A stretch of 64,000 bases of DNA from Ficedula albicollis (taxonomy: Eukaryota; Chordata; Aves; Passeriformes; Muscicapidae). Of the stretch, positions 28,101-41,044 are shown piece after piece. How positions within the stretch are numbered: position 1 is the first letter of the stretch; each line of letters begins with the position of its first letter. The stretch lies in assembly GCF_000247815.1 (NCBI RefSeq), contig NC_021674.1:13219562-13283561 (forward strand), written 5' to 3'. A program made the position numbers and the translations under genes. The notes beneath the pieces are model-generated. The model had not been told where the DNA came from. It did no database searches and was given only the letters and a program-made list of their open reading frames with translations.

Positions 28101-28929
28101 CAAGTAACACATCTCTCTTCCTTATCATTACAGTGGTAATTAATTTTAATTACTTGAATTAGTCTATTTTGGAGGACAGCTATAGCCTCAATAAAGTTTA
28201 TTAACATAAAGCTGACCCATTGGTAGGCTGTGGTTAGAGATGGCTTTAAATAGAAAAGCGACACCTTAAAAATATCCCATTATGTAATTATTTTCTTGAA
28301 AATTTCTATATGCTTTTAGCCACACACATTGTGAGCTATACAGGTCAGTTTTTTGATGTTGGAAGAGCCCTGCTTTTCCTCTTGCTTCTCTGCATGAGTG
28401 CTGTTTCTTCATTTACCATTTCAGAAAATATAGGCTGTTTAGAAAAGGAACATGAGCACAGAACCGAGTGCAAAGGAATGCAGTGGCAGCAGTCTCGAGC
28501 TTCACCTTTCTGTCACTGAACACCAGTGAGGGAAAAGCTGCCCCTGAATACCATGTGGTGGTTTGATACCTTTGTGTTGCAATTACAGTTATAACCTTGA
28601 ATGCAGAACAGCTGCAGAAAACTTATCTTCCAATTGTCATAGGTATCTGAGAAGCAAAGATTGTTTCAAAACATTGATGTGGAGAGCTGCTCATGTTGCA
28701 GTGCTGAAGAGCTAATAGGATACTTCAAAAGGATTATGAAGATTCAAAAGAAATTGCAGGTGGAGGTGGGGAAGGATTTTCCTGGATATCTTCCAGGAAT
28801 GTGCCCAATATATAGTTAATAGGTGAGAATTTGATTCTCATTTTTATTTTTAAACTCTTTACCTATCTTGGTAAAGCAGAATTTAGCCAACAACTGCATA
28901 AATTATTGCTACATTAATATCACAGAAAA

Positions 28930-29362
28930 TCAGAGAGCTGTTAAACTAAGGGCTCTCACAATGGGAGAAGCAAAGTGTCTACAGCTTGTCAACAAGTAGC
29001 CAAATTCGCAGAGCCAATAGTCAGCCAACAGAGCTGAGAGGGAATGAGTTTTCTATATGGAGGCTGGCCAGAAGTTCATAAAAGAGGGCCATTTTCCCCT
29101 TAGTGGAACAGAAGGTTCTTTCAAACCAGGAACTGGGAAATGGAGATGAGGCCAAACCACAGAGCAGCTAAAAACACCCAGAGCCAAGAGCCAGCTATTC
29201 AGCTGGAGGAGCCAATACAGGAGAGAGAGAGAGGAGGAAAAAGCCAGCTGGGTGTTTATTATTATCGAGAAATAATAAATTAAGAGTCATAAGTTGGTAG
29301 CTACTGAAAAACTTACAGGAGGGAGAGAAGGAAGGAAGGAAGGAAGGAAGGAAGGAAGGAAA
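28930..29362. repeat. Purine-rich segment ending in a GGAA microsatellite
   Basis: A purine-rich stretch with repeated gagccaa/agccagct words (28990-29260) ends in (GGAA)n at 29329-29362. It may be an old repeat, but I cannot assign a family. Confidence 0.5.
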
Positions 29363-30364
29363 TCGAGTGAGGGGTGGAATAAACCTCCCTCATTTCACCA
29401 AATGATATGTAGAATTGATATCCTGCATTTAATTTGAAGCCTACAGTCCTTTTCCTATGTTTTCAATAGTGTTTCATATGGAAGAAAATGTTTGTTTAAA
29501 CAATTCAGGTGTTCAGGGTTAGGTGTGTTGGTAACTGAATTTTTTAAACAAGCTTCTGTTGTATTCAGATCCCTGACCTCCCCTACTTGGATTGTGTTGA
29601 GCTCATTTTAGCTTTTAGTTTGAGATTCATTATTTTTCTCTTTTTGTGACAACTTCCGTTTTTAACTCATACGACTCCTACCCTAATGAAAGGTAACTCA
29701 GATTTTATGTACATCTATCATGTTGCCTTCAAATGCACTTAAGATGTTCCTTAGAACATTAATTTTTGCATATATGTAATATTTTCATTTTTTCATTATT
29801 TTCTTCTGTGTTTTCTGACCTTGAATTTAAAGCTTTAAGTGCTAAAGATAGAGAAAAATGTAGCATATAATGAATATTATGCTAAAGAAATAAGACTTGA
29901 ACCCTACAAATGGTAATGATGGTGGTCTTCTTTATAGTCCTCCTTTCTTGTAGACCTTAAGGAGTTTTTTATTTGATCTTGGGTAAGAATGATAAATGGA
30001 GAAAGGAAAAATAACACATTTCTGACTTTGCTGCAGCATTAGTTTGGTAACTCTTACTGCACTGTGAAAGAAAGAAAAGGAAAAAGCTGAAATGCAGCAT
30101 GACAATTGAGTCTCCTGTGGTTCTTTCCTTTCCCAAACAGTCACTGGAGGCAACATATAATTTGTTTTCATTCTTAGACTTTATACAATCTATTAATGCA
30201 AAGCTGCTTTTGCTTAAACAATATATTTTGTTTTCCTTTTGGTGGTTCCTGTTTCTCTTGTTTTTGTTTCGTGACTTATGTCTTGGTAAAGGCTTTATCT
30301 TTACTAGGGAGCCAATAGAGCTTTTGTGGAACCAACTTGTCCATAAAGTCTGCAATTTAGCTGT

Positions 30365-30475
30365 TGCCAAGAAATTTCTGAGTCCTTGCCATGGGAAGTA
30401 AAAAAAAAAAAAAAAAAAAAAAAGCCAAGAAATTTCTGAGTCCTTGCCATGGGAAGTAAAAAAAAAAAAAAAAGG
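30365..30475. repeat. Tandem duplication, 59-bp period, with poly-A
   Basis: The unit gccaagaaatttctgagtcc to catgggaagt is followed by an A run, then repeated at 30424 and followed by a second, shorter A run. The difference in A-run length (about 24 versus 16) is the only visible divergence. Confidence 0.9.
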
Positions 30476-31606
30476 AAAGGAAATTTGAACCCATTTCTTG
30501 AAAACAGAAAGCATAGCAACGAGTCAGAAACATTTAGCAGTCTGGCAGCAAACAGCAGGACATACAAAGAATAGCAAAATTGTCTATTGAAGAGGGGAAA
30601 AAAGATCTTCAAAAGACTTGTGTCCACAGCAGGGTGAAAAACATAACAATCCCATTATCAGTGTTATTAGGAAAAGAAATGTTGATTTTCTTTTTTTCCT
30701 AAGTTCTGCCAATATATCATGTTAAATGATATTCCAGTAACTAGGAACATAAAAAGGCATTTTCTGGCTTCCCCTTAAAATGTCTCTATTCAAGCAGTCA
30801 AAGTAGGAGAGAAAAGAAACAGAGTTCTGGGAGCCACATTCAAAACTTCGGCAGAAAAAACTAATTGGCCTAGATGAGCTGTCATGACTGTATTAATTCT
30901 GCAAATAGGTGACATGCTCTAAACTGAGGCTCTAAACTTTCCCCATATTGCACAGGGAATTTAAATTCACTCACAGTATACCTATAATTTTGCTTCTCTC
31001 AGTACTGGTATTGTTTCTACAGGTGCATTTATCCATGACCAACTTTTTTATTACCTTATAGTAAATAATATATCTGCTTTGTACCAAACTGTGGGAGTCC
31101 TTTTGGGTTTTTGCTTTTCTGGTTTGGTTTTACTTTTAATTTTTTCCCCATTCTTTTTACATCATTATTTGGGGTAAGAGAGTGATGATTTTCAATCTAC
31201 AGTATTATTACAGGTGTGCTATTGAAACAATAGTGAATTTCCCTATGGTTATGGTAATTTTAGCCTTTTTTCTTTGTACCCATTTTCCTTCCTATAATTT
31301 GCAGGGATATGATAATTAGCAGTTTAAATAGAGCATAAATTTGTGTGCATTAAGTATGCCTGCTTTGTGTAAACAGAAGTTTTCCAAGCGCCCAATGTGC
31401 AATATATCCTGTTATTTTAAGGAAGGGGAGTGCAGAAAACATCCATGTTGCTTAGTTACAGAAACAACAAACAACAAAAATTTGTTGTCTTTAGTTAGCC
31501 ACGTAGTGTGGAATTAAAGCACTTGCTAAGTGCATTATCAGGGCATAGGATGCTATGCTTTTGTGTTCACCCTGACATGTGGATTGTTCAGCTTTTATTG
31601 TGTGCA

Positions 31607-31743
31607 GCTTTAGGGTTTAGGCAGATTGAGTGCATTTTAGTTTTTTATCTGAATAATCAATGAGCTCTGGACTAGCTTTAGGGTTTAGGCAGATTGGGTG
31701 CATTTTAGTTTTTTTATCTGAATAATCAATGAGCTCTGGACTC
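31607..31743. repeat. Tandem duplication, 2 x 68 bp
   Basis: Unit gctttagggtttaggcagat to gagctctggacta (31607-31674) is repeated at 31675-31743 with one substitution (attgag/attggg) and one extra T. Confidence 0.92.
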
Positions 31744-33598
31744 TGTAGCTGCAGACTAGACAGTCATCGATATCATACCCATTTTCCTTTAAAAGAAAAT
31801 GGGGGATTGACACCCTATAGGAAAATTGGATGTAGATGTGTCTGATTTTGGATGAAGGTTCACTAGATTTTGTGCTGGAAATGCAAACTTCAGTCTTCAA
31901 GCAAGTTTCTGCCCTGTGAGGAGACGGTATATCCAATTTACAGAGAAGCAAGAAGAAATTAAGTTCTCTGTGAGACATTTAGGTACAGGTTAAACCCAAA
32001 TCCCTGTATTACTGGTCATGACTTCCTAAAATGAGTAATTTTAATGGTTTGCTTCTTTCTACATTAGGCCAAAGTAGTCTGTGGAGAGAATGTCTGCTTT
32101 TAAAAACCCACTTGTTATATATAAAACCATGAACAGCACAACAAAAAGTAGAACAAAGCCCAGAATCATGCTGTATGAATAATAGTTTGCCTTGCAAAAG
32201 CCCATTTAATATTTTTCAAAAGTTTGATCTGTTTGCACTCTACAGTTTTGAATGCTTAGACTGGACAGGAAGAAGAAACAGCAGAATGTGAAACTCCCAG
32301 ATATATACTCCGAGGAATTAGTTGCTCTATAGTGTTTTTGTGGGTTTTTTTAATTGGTATTTTTTTGTTTGTTTCTTAGATCAACTAAGTCAAGGGGTTT
32401 TTCTGAGCTTAATCTTCCAGGGCAGTTTTCCAGACCATATTAATTGATCAAAATTAATGCAACAAAATGCACATGCTATTGTTTTCTCCAGGTGTTTGTG
32501 TATCCATACCACGTAAACTTATCCTGTTGTGCTTAGGCTTACCTCCCACTTAATAAGTCTAGAGATACCTGGGTTTTATTTTGTGCTCAGTGACCCCCTT
32601 TTCTAAATGCCCCACACTAACATCACCACTACATTCGCACAAATGTTGACCTTAAGAGAATGAAAACCATTTCACTTGGGGAAGAATAAGCTGGAGCATT
32701 CAGTATTTCCTTAATTTCTTCTCTATGTTCAGAAAACAAAGCTGGTTTATGATCTAGAGGGTTGAATAGCTGTTGTTGTTCACGTTGTGAACTTTCACAT
32801 TGTGTTCAAACATTTGAACTTGAGCTCCTTAAGTTTTGTGTGGATAGTCTGTAGCTTATTGTGTTCCTTGATATAGTCATTTTGGAGCTTGAAAATGCAT
32901 GGAGGCATATTAGCAAAATGACCAGCCTCCTATGAAAAGCTCATGTTGCCAGATTAGTTCAAAACCATACAACAAATGATTAAAAAAAAATACACAATAG
33001 CAGTTAATGGTCAGTTTGATTTCTAGGGAATGTGATGCCGTGTGCACCAAGTAGTTCTCAATGAGCTTGGAAATTCTAGTTGCTGGTAAAGCAAGCTGAA
33101 AAAATTGCCTCAGGCTACCCTTATTATAAGTCCCATTGTTACAGTTCTGACATCAGCAAGTTCCCTCCTGCTGAAACCACTTTTCAAGGGAAACCTGTAG
33201 GTTGGTAGCACTTACCTGAACCATTTTGGGTGATATTAATCTCTGTTTTGTAGAATTAACTGTGATTGTATGCCACAGGTGATACAGGTTTCATGGAAAT
33301 ATGAAAGTATGATAGCACTGTCTTATGGTAACAAAGACTTACTTAATTCAGTTTTTAACATGTTTTAATACTAGATTCATCCATTTATTCAAATTGCATA
33401 TGAATTGAATTGCAATACAAAAGTATTTTACCTCATCTCCCAGTTAAGTAAATAGACATTTGGAGCAAGGTCATAGTGGTAGGTGCTCTGAAATCCTGGG
33501 TTCTCTTTGATTCTCAATGTTGCATCAGATCTCATTAGGGGTAGAAACGAGCCAAGACACAGACTCTCACTCAACAACATGAAAAGTGTCCCAGTTCC

Positions 33599-33722
33599 TT
33601 CATTACAGCTTTGCCATCCTGACTCTTTGACAAGAAGCTCCTCCTGTAGGGTCCAACTGATTCATTACAGCTTTGCCATCCTGACTCTGTGACAAGAAGC
33701 TCCTCCTGTAGGGTCCAACTGC
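33599..33722. repeat. Tandem duplication, 2 x 62 bp
   Basis: Unit ttcattacagctttgccatc to gtagggtccaactg repeats at 33661 with one difference (gactcttt/gactctgt). It lies at the edge of a probable LTR sequence. Confidence 0.92.
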
Positions 33723-34140
33723 AGACTCTGACTGTGGCTGTTTCCTGCTGGACTATGACTGCAAGTATTGGTTTGGAGACTGACCACAGGCTTTACCTTG
33801 CTCAGTTATGACTGCAGGGTACAACAGCAGACTCTGACTCCATCAGACCCAGACTGACCTCACAGCAGATCTTTTACTGCAGCAACTCTCTCCCTTGCTT
33901 AATTCTTCTTTCTTCTTCAGGGCTCCTCTACCCCCTCAAGGTCCTCTTTCTTCACACCCTCTACCTCCAAGATCCTCTTGGCCACCAAACCCACTCCTTT
34001 TTATCACACTTACTTTTATTAGTCACAGCTGTGACCCATTTAAGGGCAAGGCTATTCCTCTTCTTTGGTAATTAGTACAACTGTGACTTATCAGGGGCAA
34101 GGTTGCCTGTAATTCTTTCTTCTACACTTACATTCAAGGA
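33655..34140 (-). mobile_element. Probable LTR-type dispersed repeat
   Basis: The block is compositionally unlike its flanks (C/T-rich, with phrases such as gctcctctaccccctcaagg, gtcacagctgtgacccattt and gtgacttatcaggggcaagg) and resembles LTR sequences I associate with passerine endogenous retroviruses. An antisense TATA-like sequence (tttttatcac near 34000) fits a minus-strand orientation. Boundaries and family are uncertain, and no coding remnant is seen. Confidence 0.5.
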
Positions 34141-34629
34141 AACCTAGATGCTGCAAATCAGGTGATGTGATCAGTTTCTTTTAGGTTTTACTTTGGTTTT
34201 AAGAATGTAAAGTAATTTGAAATAAATGTTTCATAATAATTTAAAGGATTTTTAATCACAGTGATTGAAAAGTTATTTCTGGCAGAGATGGTCAGTATTT
34301 TGAAATATTTAAGGGTAATGACCTTTCTTCATTCATAATGTTTGATGAAGAAAGGGCTGCACTTTGGATTGAAAATAGTGTTGCAATCTGGATTCTTTCT
34401 CGGCTCTAAATCTAATGAGATAGGGTCAGTAGAAAGAATGGATAGGAATCTGTTTATTTTTTAAAAAATTTTAAAACTTTCTTGGCTTATCAATTTGCTA
34501 ATTAAACAGTTACAGATTTAGGATATATCCCTAGTATGATTTTTCCTTCTCTTTTCCTTCACCTCTTCTCAGGGTCATTCATAGATTTATACCTCTTTAC
34601 ACTTCTGGAGTTCATTGTGTAATAGCGCT

Positions 34630-34735
34630 CCAGCTTGCAAAAAATACTATACATGATATATGTTTGGAAAGCATGAACTGCCCCAGCTTGCAAAAAAAGC
34701 TATACATGATATATGTTTGGAAAGCATGAACTAAT
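34630..34735. repeat. Tandem duplication, 2 x 53 bp
   Basis: Unit ccagcttgcaaaaaatacta to gaaagcatgaactg (34630-34682) repeats at 34683-34735 with a few differences (aaaaaatacta/aaaaaaagcta). Confidence 0.9.
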
Positions 34736-37700
34736 TTAGGTTGTGCTCCAAGATGACCACAGACCACATTAAAGAGACTGCTGAGCTTAAGGTAGTAATT
34801 GCTGTCTCAAAGCTGGACTTACCTGTTAAGACACAGCCCTGTGATAATGCAAGTTACCCAGCATGTGGTTGGCCTAGATGTAGCAAAGGAAGCCTGTATC
34901 TTGACTGTAAAATGTTCTGCCCTGACTCTCTTAGAAACTAAGTTTTTTCCTCACTTTGGATAGCTTGGTTGCAGATTATGTGGGGAATTGCTAACTGCTC
35001 CATTTTTCTTGGGAGTTTGGGTGACCTTTTGCTGTTTCCAAGAACGAGGTAATTATATATTTTAAAGACTGAGGTCTTGAAACTAATTTGATCATGACAG
35101 GAAAGAACAGAATGAACACAAGACAAATTCATGGTGCTCTTAATGGCATGATACAACTCCCTGAGGGCTGGTAGTTTCATGTGCAGGAAACTTAGATTGT
35201 TGCTCAGGTATGAAAGTGAGTGCAAGAGCAAGCTAAAAGCCAGAGCCAACCCAATGGATGCCAGGATACTGACTGGTGGGTTGTGTGGGAGTGAAGGGGA
35301 ATGTGACTCCAATATTTCTCCATTGCAAATTCCATCTACTTGAGTAATTGTGGATTAATGTCTCTAAAGGAGGGAGGATGCACTGAGTTAATGTTATATG
35401 CTGTGTGCCTCAGAGAGAAATAGCAGATAGTATAAGCCCTATTTAAAGCATGTTTGTCCTTATGCACCCAGAAGCAAAAGAAAAAAATTAAAAGGCAAAA
35501 TCAATGGATAAATCAGTAAGTTATTTGTACCCTAGAGGCTGTTGTTTCTGAAGCATGTACCCTCATAAGTTATAAAGCAGATATTAATCTCAAAATTATT
35601 CCTTACTGTTCAGTGGTTTTCCCAAAATTTAATGACAACTAATTTCTGTGAGCATACTGCTTTTCTCCTTTTTACTGTGCTTCACTGATGTCTGAGTACA
35701 TTTTTCATGGACAGGGAGAGGGGTAAGAATCTCAGCATAACACCAGGAAACAGCCTCCCAAATGCAAGCTGTGTTCAGTTAATAGTTTACAGGTCTTGGT
35801 TCATACATTCCTGCTTTATTACTAATTATCCATGATAATTCAGTTCAAAATTTTTCATGTAGTAAGAGTAAATGAACATAAGCACATTCTAAAACTTAGA
35901 ACATACGCACTCTCAAACATAGATATAGGTTATATTCAAGTTTCCCCAGAATATTATGTAATAATATGCAGTTATTTGCTTCTCAGTGGCTATGAAGTTT
36001 CAGTTGTGGAATATGGAAGCACAAAATTGTCATTTAAAATATTTAGGGATTCCAATAATGTTTTGATATTGATGACATAAAATTGACAATATTTTTCACG
36101 GTTACTAAAGTGTTTTAGCAACGTTTCCCTCATACATTATACATTAAGTTAATTGAACAGTGACAAGTTATTGAGAAAACTATTTTACTTCATCCATTAT
36201 GTTCTTAAACCATATTTATTAGAAATTATTATTTCTGAGTTGGCAAATCACTTCAGATCATAGTAAGCTATTTTAGACTTCAAGGAAAACCTAGCTTTCC
36301 TTTAGTCTGATGAGTTTTTTTAACATAGCTATTAATTCCTAATTGTAATATTCAGTCAACCAGTTTCATTGAGGTTGGACAGTTTGATTTGTCCATAAAT
36401 AATAAATTCTCTTTTTACATTTATTTGCCTTGTCCTGTAACCTGCTCTTGTTCAGCAGTCAATTTAAGAACTTCTCAAGTTCTTTGTTGCCATATTTACT
36501 TTCACTGTCAAGCAGAATTTAGTTCTAATAAGAGACCATTTGTTCCTTTTTTATTTATTGTGTCTAGTGGCAGTGTTTAATGCTTTTCAGTCTAATCTAG
36601 AAAGGTTGTCCCTGTAACTTCTTCAAATAAAGCAGAACTTCAAAATCCTTCTTGCCACAGAAAGTGGTGAATGCTTCACGATACGAGATATAAGTAAGCT
36701 CCCAGGCTCCTGGCTTCTTCCTCTTCATTCTAAAGACAGAAAGCCACCCCAAAGGGAGGTCACTTGCATGTGCTTATTTCTCAACTCCTTTGCGCAGTCT
36801 GTGAAATCCGAGGTGTTGTGGATGTATTTGGTAAGTGGAAATATGGGACCTTACTATCTAATATTACAGTGTAGTCCAATTTTATTCACTTCTGATGTCT
36901 GCAGTTGAAGAACACATTGTCTCTGGAGCAGAGTACCATCTCTGCAGTCAGCAGTCTGCTGAGGTTTATCTGCTGTCTTTGGAGACACAGCTCTCATAGG
37001 AACAACACTACTCGTACTCAATTCTGAAATAAAATGAAGAAACAGGTTTATTTATTAACTTTTAGATTACATTTTATTATAGTAGAATCATTCTGACATG
37101 TCTTATGATGAAATTTGCATCGTGGATAATAATACTGGATAATAATACTTGGAATTAACACAATTCTTACTAAAAAGTGTCATTCTATCAATAATCTCCT
37201 TTTCTTTTATCTTTAAACATCATTTTCCAATAGCAGCTATCACTTGTGGGGTATGCCATCTTAATTGTGGAAGTGCTAGTGCTGTGATTTCTAACAGTAG
37301 CACAGCTCTGCAGTTCATCCCCTGTGTTTTCTCCTTACTGGGTGTCAGAGTGGGCCTCATGTGTATTCAAACTAGGTCTGGCAGGAAATTAATCCAGAAG
37401 CTCTATCCTAAATATTCAGTAAGCACTTTCTAAACCCTAATAGGGATGTAAAGTCTGAACCAGTGATGGGTCCCCTGAGCAGCTCCAAACTACACTGCAT
37501 AGCTGGGACACTGGATCAGATGTGATCTAGCCCTGGATGGTGCAGATCTGTAGATGAAGAAGCCTCAGCACATAGTGCTTGGTTTTGCTGAGCTGTGGCT
37601 TTTTCTCCAAGTTGCTCTTTAATGTAGGGCTCAACCTTAGAAACAGTGAAGAAAGTTTCAGCTTCTGTCACTATGGTTTTGTATTCAGCCCTTCTGTGGT

Positions 37701-38594
37701 GTTTTAGCTTGAGTGTATAATTTATCAAACAATTAAAAGTATTGACAAAGCACCTCTGCACGCCTTTGGTATTGAGGAGCTCATTTCAGCAGCTCTTCCA
37801 TTATGGATAACTCAGAAAGAGCAGCAATTTGAGAAAACACTAATAAACATTAGAACCCTTGGAAATGGTTGCATCATGACAGGCTTCTTGGACCAAGTTA
37901 AAATGTGATTTGAAGCAAGAATATTTGCTGCAGAGGTCAATTAGATTTAAAACTAATATTGTCTTTCATTTTTATCAGAAAATCTTCAGTCAGGGAAAAT
38001 ATGTAAGTTGGGGGTTTTTTTAAATCAAATTGAACGAGCTCAAAGGTTTTCCTGGTTTTGCCTGTTTTGATCTGTTATTATATTAGTTCTCCTATCTTAT
38101 ATAGCCTCATGAATTCCATGAATGCTAGTACTCCTCAGAGCCAAGGACAAACAGAGAATATGTTAAATTATGAAGCATCTGACCTTGGTATATTTTCTGT
38201 GCATGAACAGAAGAGTTAAGACAGTGACAAAGGGTTTAGAGGTAGAAGAAATCTAATACTTCTTTATAATAGCAGAATGGCTGTGCAGAGAAAGCTTTTA
38301 AGTAATCAAGGCCACACAAGCTAATTTGCAACTTGTAGTATAAATTATGTGTAGTTTCTTTCAGATTGTTGGAATTAACTCCAGGGATATTTTTAGAGCA
38401 ACTTTGTTTGGTTTAATGAAAACAATTATTAAATCATTAGTCAATGAAAATAGTTATTTCATCCTGTTTGTATGTAAATTATCATATTCATATATCATCA
38501 TCATTATCCTCTAAATAATGTGCCTATTCAGAATTATATCTGTTTGGTTAAAATGGTCAGGTTTCTTCTAGTAACTTCTCTGCTTTGCTTGTAG

Positions 38595-39033
38595 GTTGTA
38601 TATAAAAATAACGATGTCAGGTTGGAGCTGTCTCGACTTGCCAAGCAAGGGGATCCTAAAATGAAGATTCATGGGGTTGTAGCATTTAAATGTGAGAATG
38701 TTGCAACCTTAGATCCAATCACATTTGAAACACCAGAGTCTTTCATCTCTCTGCCAAAGTGGAATGCCAAGAAAACAGGCTCAATATCATTTGACTTTCG
38801 TACAACTGAGCCAAATGGCCTGATTCTTTTCAGTCATGGGAAACCAAGGCACCAAAAAGATGCCAAACATCCACAGATGGTGAAGGTTGATTTTTTTGCC
38901 ATTGAGATGCTTGATGGCCACCTCTACCTACTATTAGACATGGGATCAGGTACTATAAAAATAAAAGCCTTGCAGAAGAAGGTGAATGATGGTGAATGGT
39001 ACCATGTGGATTTTCAGCGGGATGGGCGGTCAG
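38595..39033 (+). CDS. NRXN1: Neurexin-1 alpha exon: end of LNS2 and first part of LNS3
   Basis: A 439-nt internal exon encoding 146 complete codons plus one base. NRXN1 is a presynaptic single-pass adhesion receptor that binds neuroligins, LRRTMs, cerebellins and other partners through laminin-neurexin-sex-hormone-globulin (LNS) domains. The exon opens in phase 0 with [13 protein letters not shown], the last strand of LNS2. From about 38661 it enters LNS3 ([18 protein letters not shown]), then the strand motif [31 protein letters not shown] and [14 protein letters not shown]. The acceptor is tgctttgcttgtag at 38581-38594 and the donor is CAG|gtaagtt, with gt at 39034-39035. The final G joins GG of the next exon to make the Gly of GRSGTIS. 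Residues PKWNAKK and [13 protein letters not shown] match NRXN1 rather than NRXN2 or NRXN3 as I remember them. Translation past 39033 runs into intron, so the open frame reaching 39107 overstates the exon. Confidence 0.97.
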
Positions 39034-40320
39034 GTAAGTTCCTTTTGTTAGCATTCAAAATGTGGTTTTTTTCTGCTTTATCTGAAAGAACACTGGGTAC
39101 ATATTGATGTTGCCACAGTTAGAGTGGGGCATCATCTGAAAAATAAGGAAAATATAAGTCATTACTTTCAGGTACCACAGTACAATAATTTGCTGAGTAA
39201 AATATCTTATGTTAACGTTATTGGATAATCAAGTACTTAATCTTGCAAGTAAGTGTGTTGTGTGCTTGAAAAACCAACAGTAATCTCCCTCCTTTGGTGC
39301 TTGCTTGCACCAAATAGCTGAAGTGGCAAGTCTCAAGAATGAAAATAAAGCAAAAAAGGGATTACTGAAAATAATCTCTGACATGGGGAATAGCTGCCCC
39401 ACAGAAACAACACAGATCTTCCAATCATGTCAGCAGATCTCAGTGTACTTAAATGATATGCTAATAAAAGGCTAACAACTCGTATTAGCATAAATGGAAA
39501 TAATTGACTTACTGCATTCTACCAGTGTGATTCACATTCTGGAGTAGTTTACTCAAAAAAATTATCTCACTGAAAAGTGGTAAAAATAAAGAAATCATGA
39601 ACTCTTCCTCATGCTACTGAAATGTAATATGGCTTAAAGTGCATAAGTGATAAATTATCCAGTGAAATCGTCAATGTGTATCAGCTCATCTCAAGTCTAT
39701 ATCTTGTCTAAACAAATAATCAATATACATCAATTTAAGGACAGTTCTCTTCTACAATGACTTTCCTGTACTTCATGCCAGGATTTGGAGAGGAAAGGGG
39801 CAGGGAATGTACTGAGCCTATAATTCAGTCCTGAAGATTTTCTGATTAATATCAGTATACAACCTGAAGTAAATGTACATTTTAAAATTGGGTGTTGAAA
39901 AATGTAACCACACTTCTTTTGGATTTTGTGGGATTTCCCCCACTTTCTTTCTCCTGGTGACTCCCTTTCCATAGCTTGCATTTATAATTTCTTTATGAAA
40001 CTTAACCCCCCAAAAAGTTGCCATGTTATGACTTAACTTGTTACTACACATAAATCAGATTTCAGATCAAGCAAATCCTAGGTGGAGGTTTAAACTGACG
40101 ATTTCAGTCAAGTCCATTTGGTCTGAAAAATCAGACCAAATTCAATTGACCTGCACTGATTATGAAAAATAATTATTTGATTCCTGGGCAGTACAGCTTC
40201 AAATTCTAATAGTACAGACTTTTATTTTCTTTTTATAATATGTCAGTTGCTAATTTACATTTCTTGAGGTTAAATAAACCTACCAAACAAGAACAAACAA
40301 AACCCAACCAAACAAAAAAA

Positions 40321-40428
40321 TCACACACACACACACAAAAAAAAAAAAAGACAAACACACACAGACACACAGACATACACACAAACACACACAAACAGAC
40401 ACAGACAGACACAAAAAAAAAAAAAGGA
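40321..40428. repeat. CA/A-rich simple sequence
   Basis: (CA)n interrupted by A runs and CAGA units. It yields threonine/histidine- and valine/cysteine-rich open frames on both strands, which are meaningless. Confidence 0.9.
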
Positions 40429-40944
40429 AAAAAACCCCCTAATTGAACAACAAAATGCAACTTCTCAAAATCCTCAATTAAGATTGAATATCCAGCAGTT
40501 ATATTATTTATACTACAGTTTTTATTTCAGACTTTTTTCTTAAGTGTTGTTTCAGTGATTCATACGAGGCAGTAAATACTGCAATAATCATGCCTGTGGG
40601 ACTGCTGAAAGCAAAGTTTATTCTTGCATCCAAAGCAAACAGATCTATAAAGGAATGAAATAAATGCATAACAATTGCTTACATTTGAAGATAAGTTCTA
40701 CCCTCTCATTGCTTCACAAAAACCATGACTCACAAGTGCCATTCAGAGAGTTTAGGGCATACTTTAATTCTTTAAAATTGTTGGTGGACATCAGCAAGAA
40801 TATAGAGTAATTTTAGGAAGCAAAACCTTCCTGGTGATCAGGATTGCATGTTAATTTTTAAAGTAAAATTATAAATAATCAAATTAATCCATCTGATGAT
40901 TTGCCTATGGTCAAGATAGGTAAAAATTATGCAACCCCCCCCCC

Positions 40945-41044
40945 CGTCACTGTTGAAAACTAATCACAATATCTATTAACTCTAAGACATTGAACGTCAC
41001 TGTTGAAAACTAGTCACAATATCTATTAACTCTAAGACATTGAA
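40945..41044. repeat. Tandem duplication, 2 x 50 bp, after an 11-base C run
   Basis: Unit cgtcactgttgaaaactaat to taagacattgaa repeats at 40995 with one difference (aactaatc/aactagtc). It begins at the end of an 11-base C run (40935-40945) and directly abuts the 549-bp duplication. Confidence 0.92.

Larger units (their letters stand above)
1..38594 (+). other. NRXN1: NRXN1 intron upstream of the LNS3 exon (3' part)
   Basis: This 38.6-kb stretch has no exon I can support. It ends in the acceptor of the exon at 38595, so it is the 3' part of the preceding NRXN1 intron. I looked for the preceding exon, whose product should end in the LNS2 motif FMGCLKE followed by a donor, and did not see it. 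The base composition is AT-rich with stop codons in every frame. Open frames here are 60-180 codons and lack recognisable domains. Recognisable contents are CR1 pieces near 20.0-20.5 kb and 24.9-25.1 kb, LTR sequence at 20.65-21.97 kb and about 33.65-34.14 kb, and many short tandem duplications, listed separately. Long stretches such as 958-9083, 10963-15238, 15553-19450, 25119-28900 and 34735-38594 show nothing beyond ordinary intron sequence and short homopolymers. Confidence 0.85.

Noticed and set aside
29969..30627. Open frames of 79-181 codons on both strands
   Set aside because: The length comes from poly-A/T runs and a 59-bp duplication that preserves frame; no domain and low-complexity composition.
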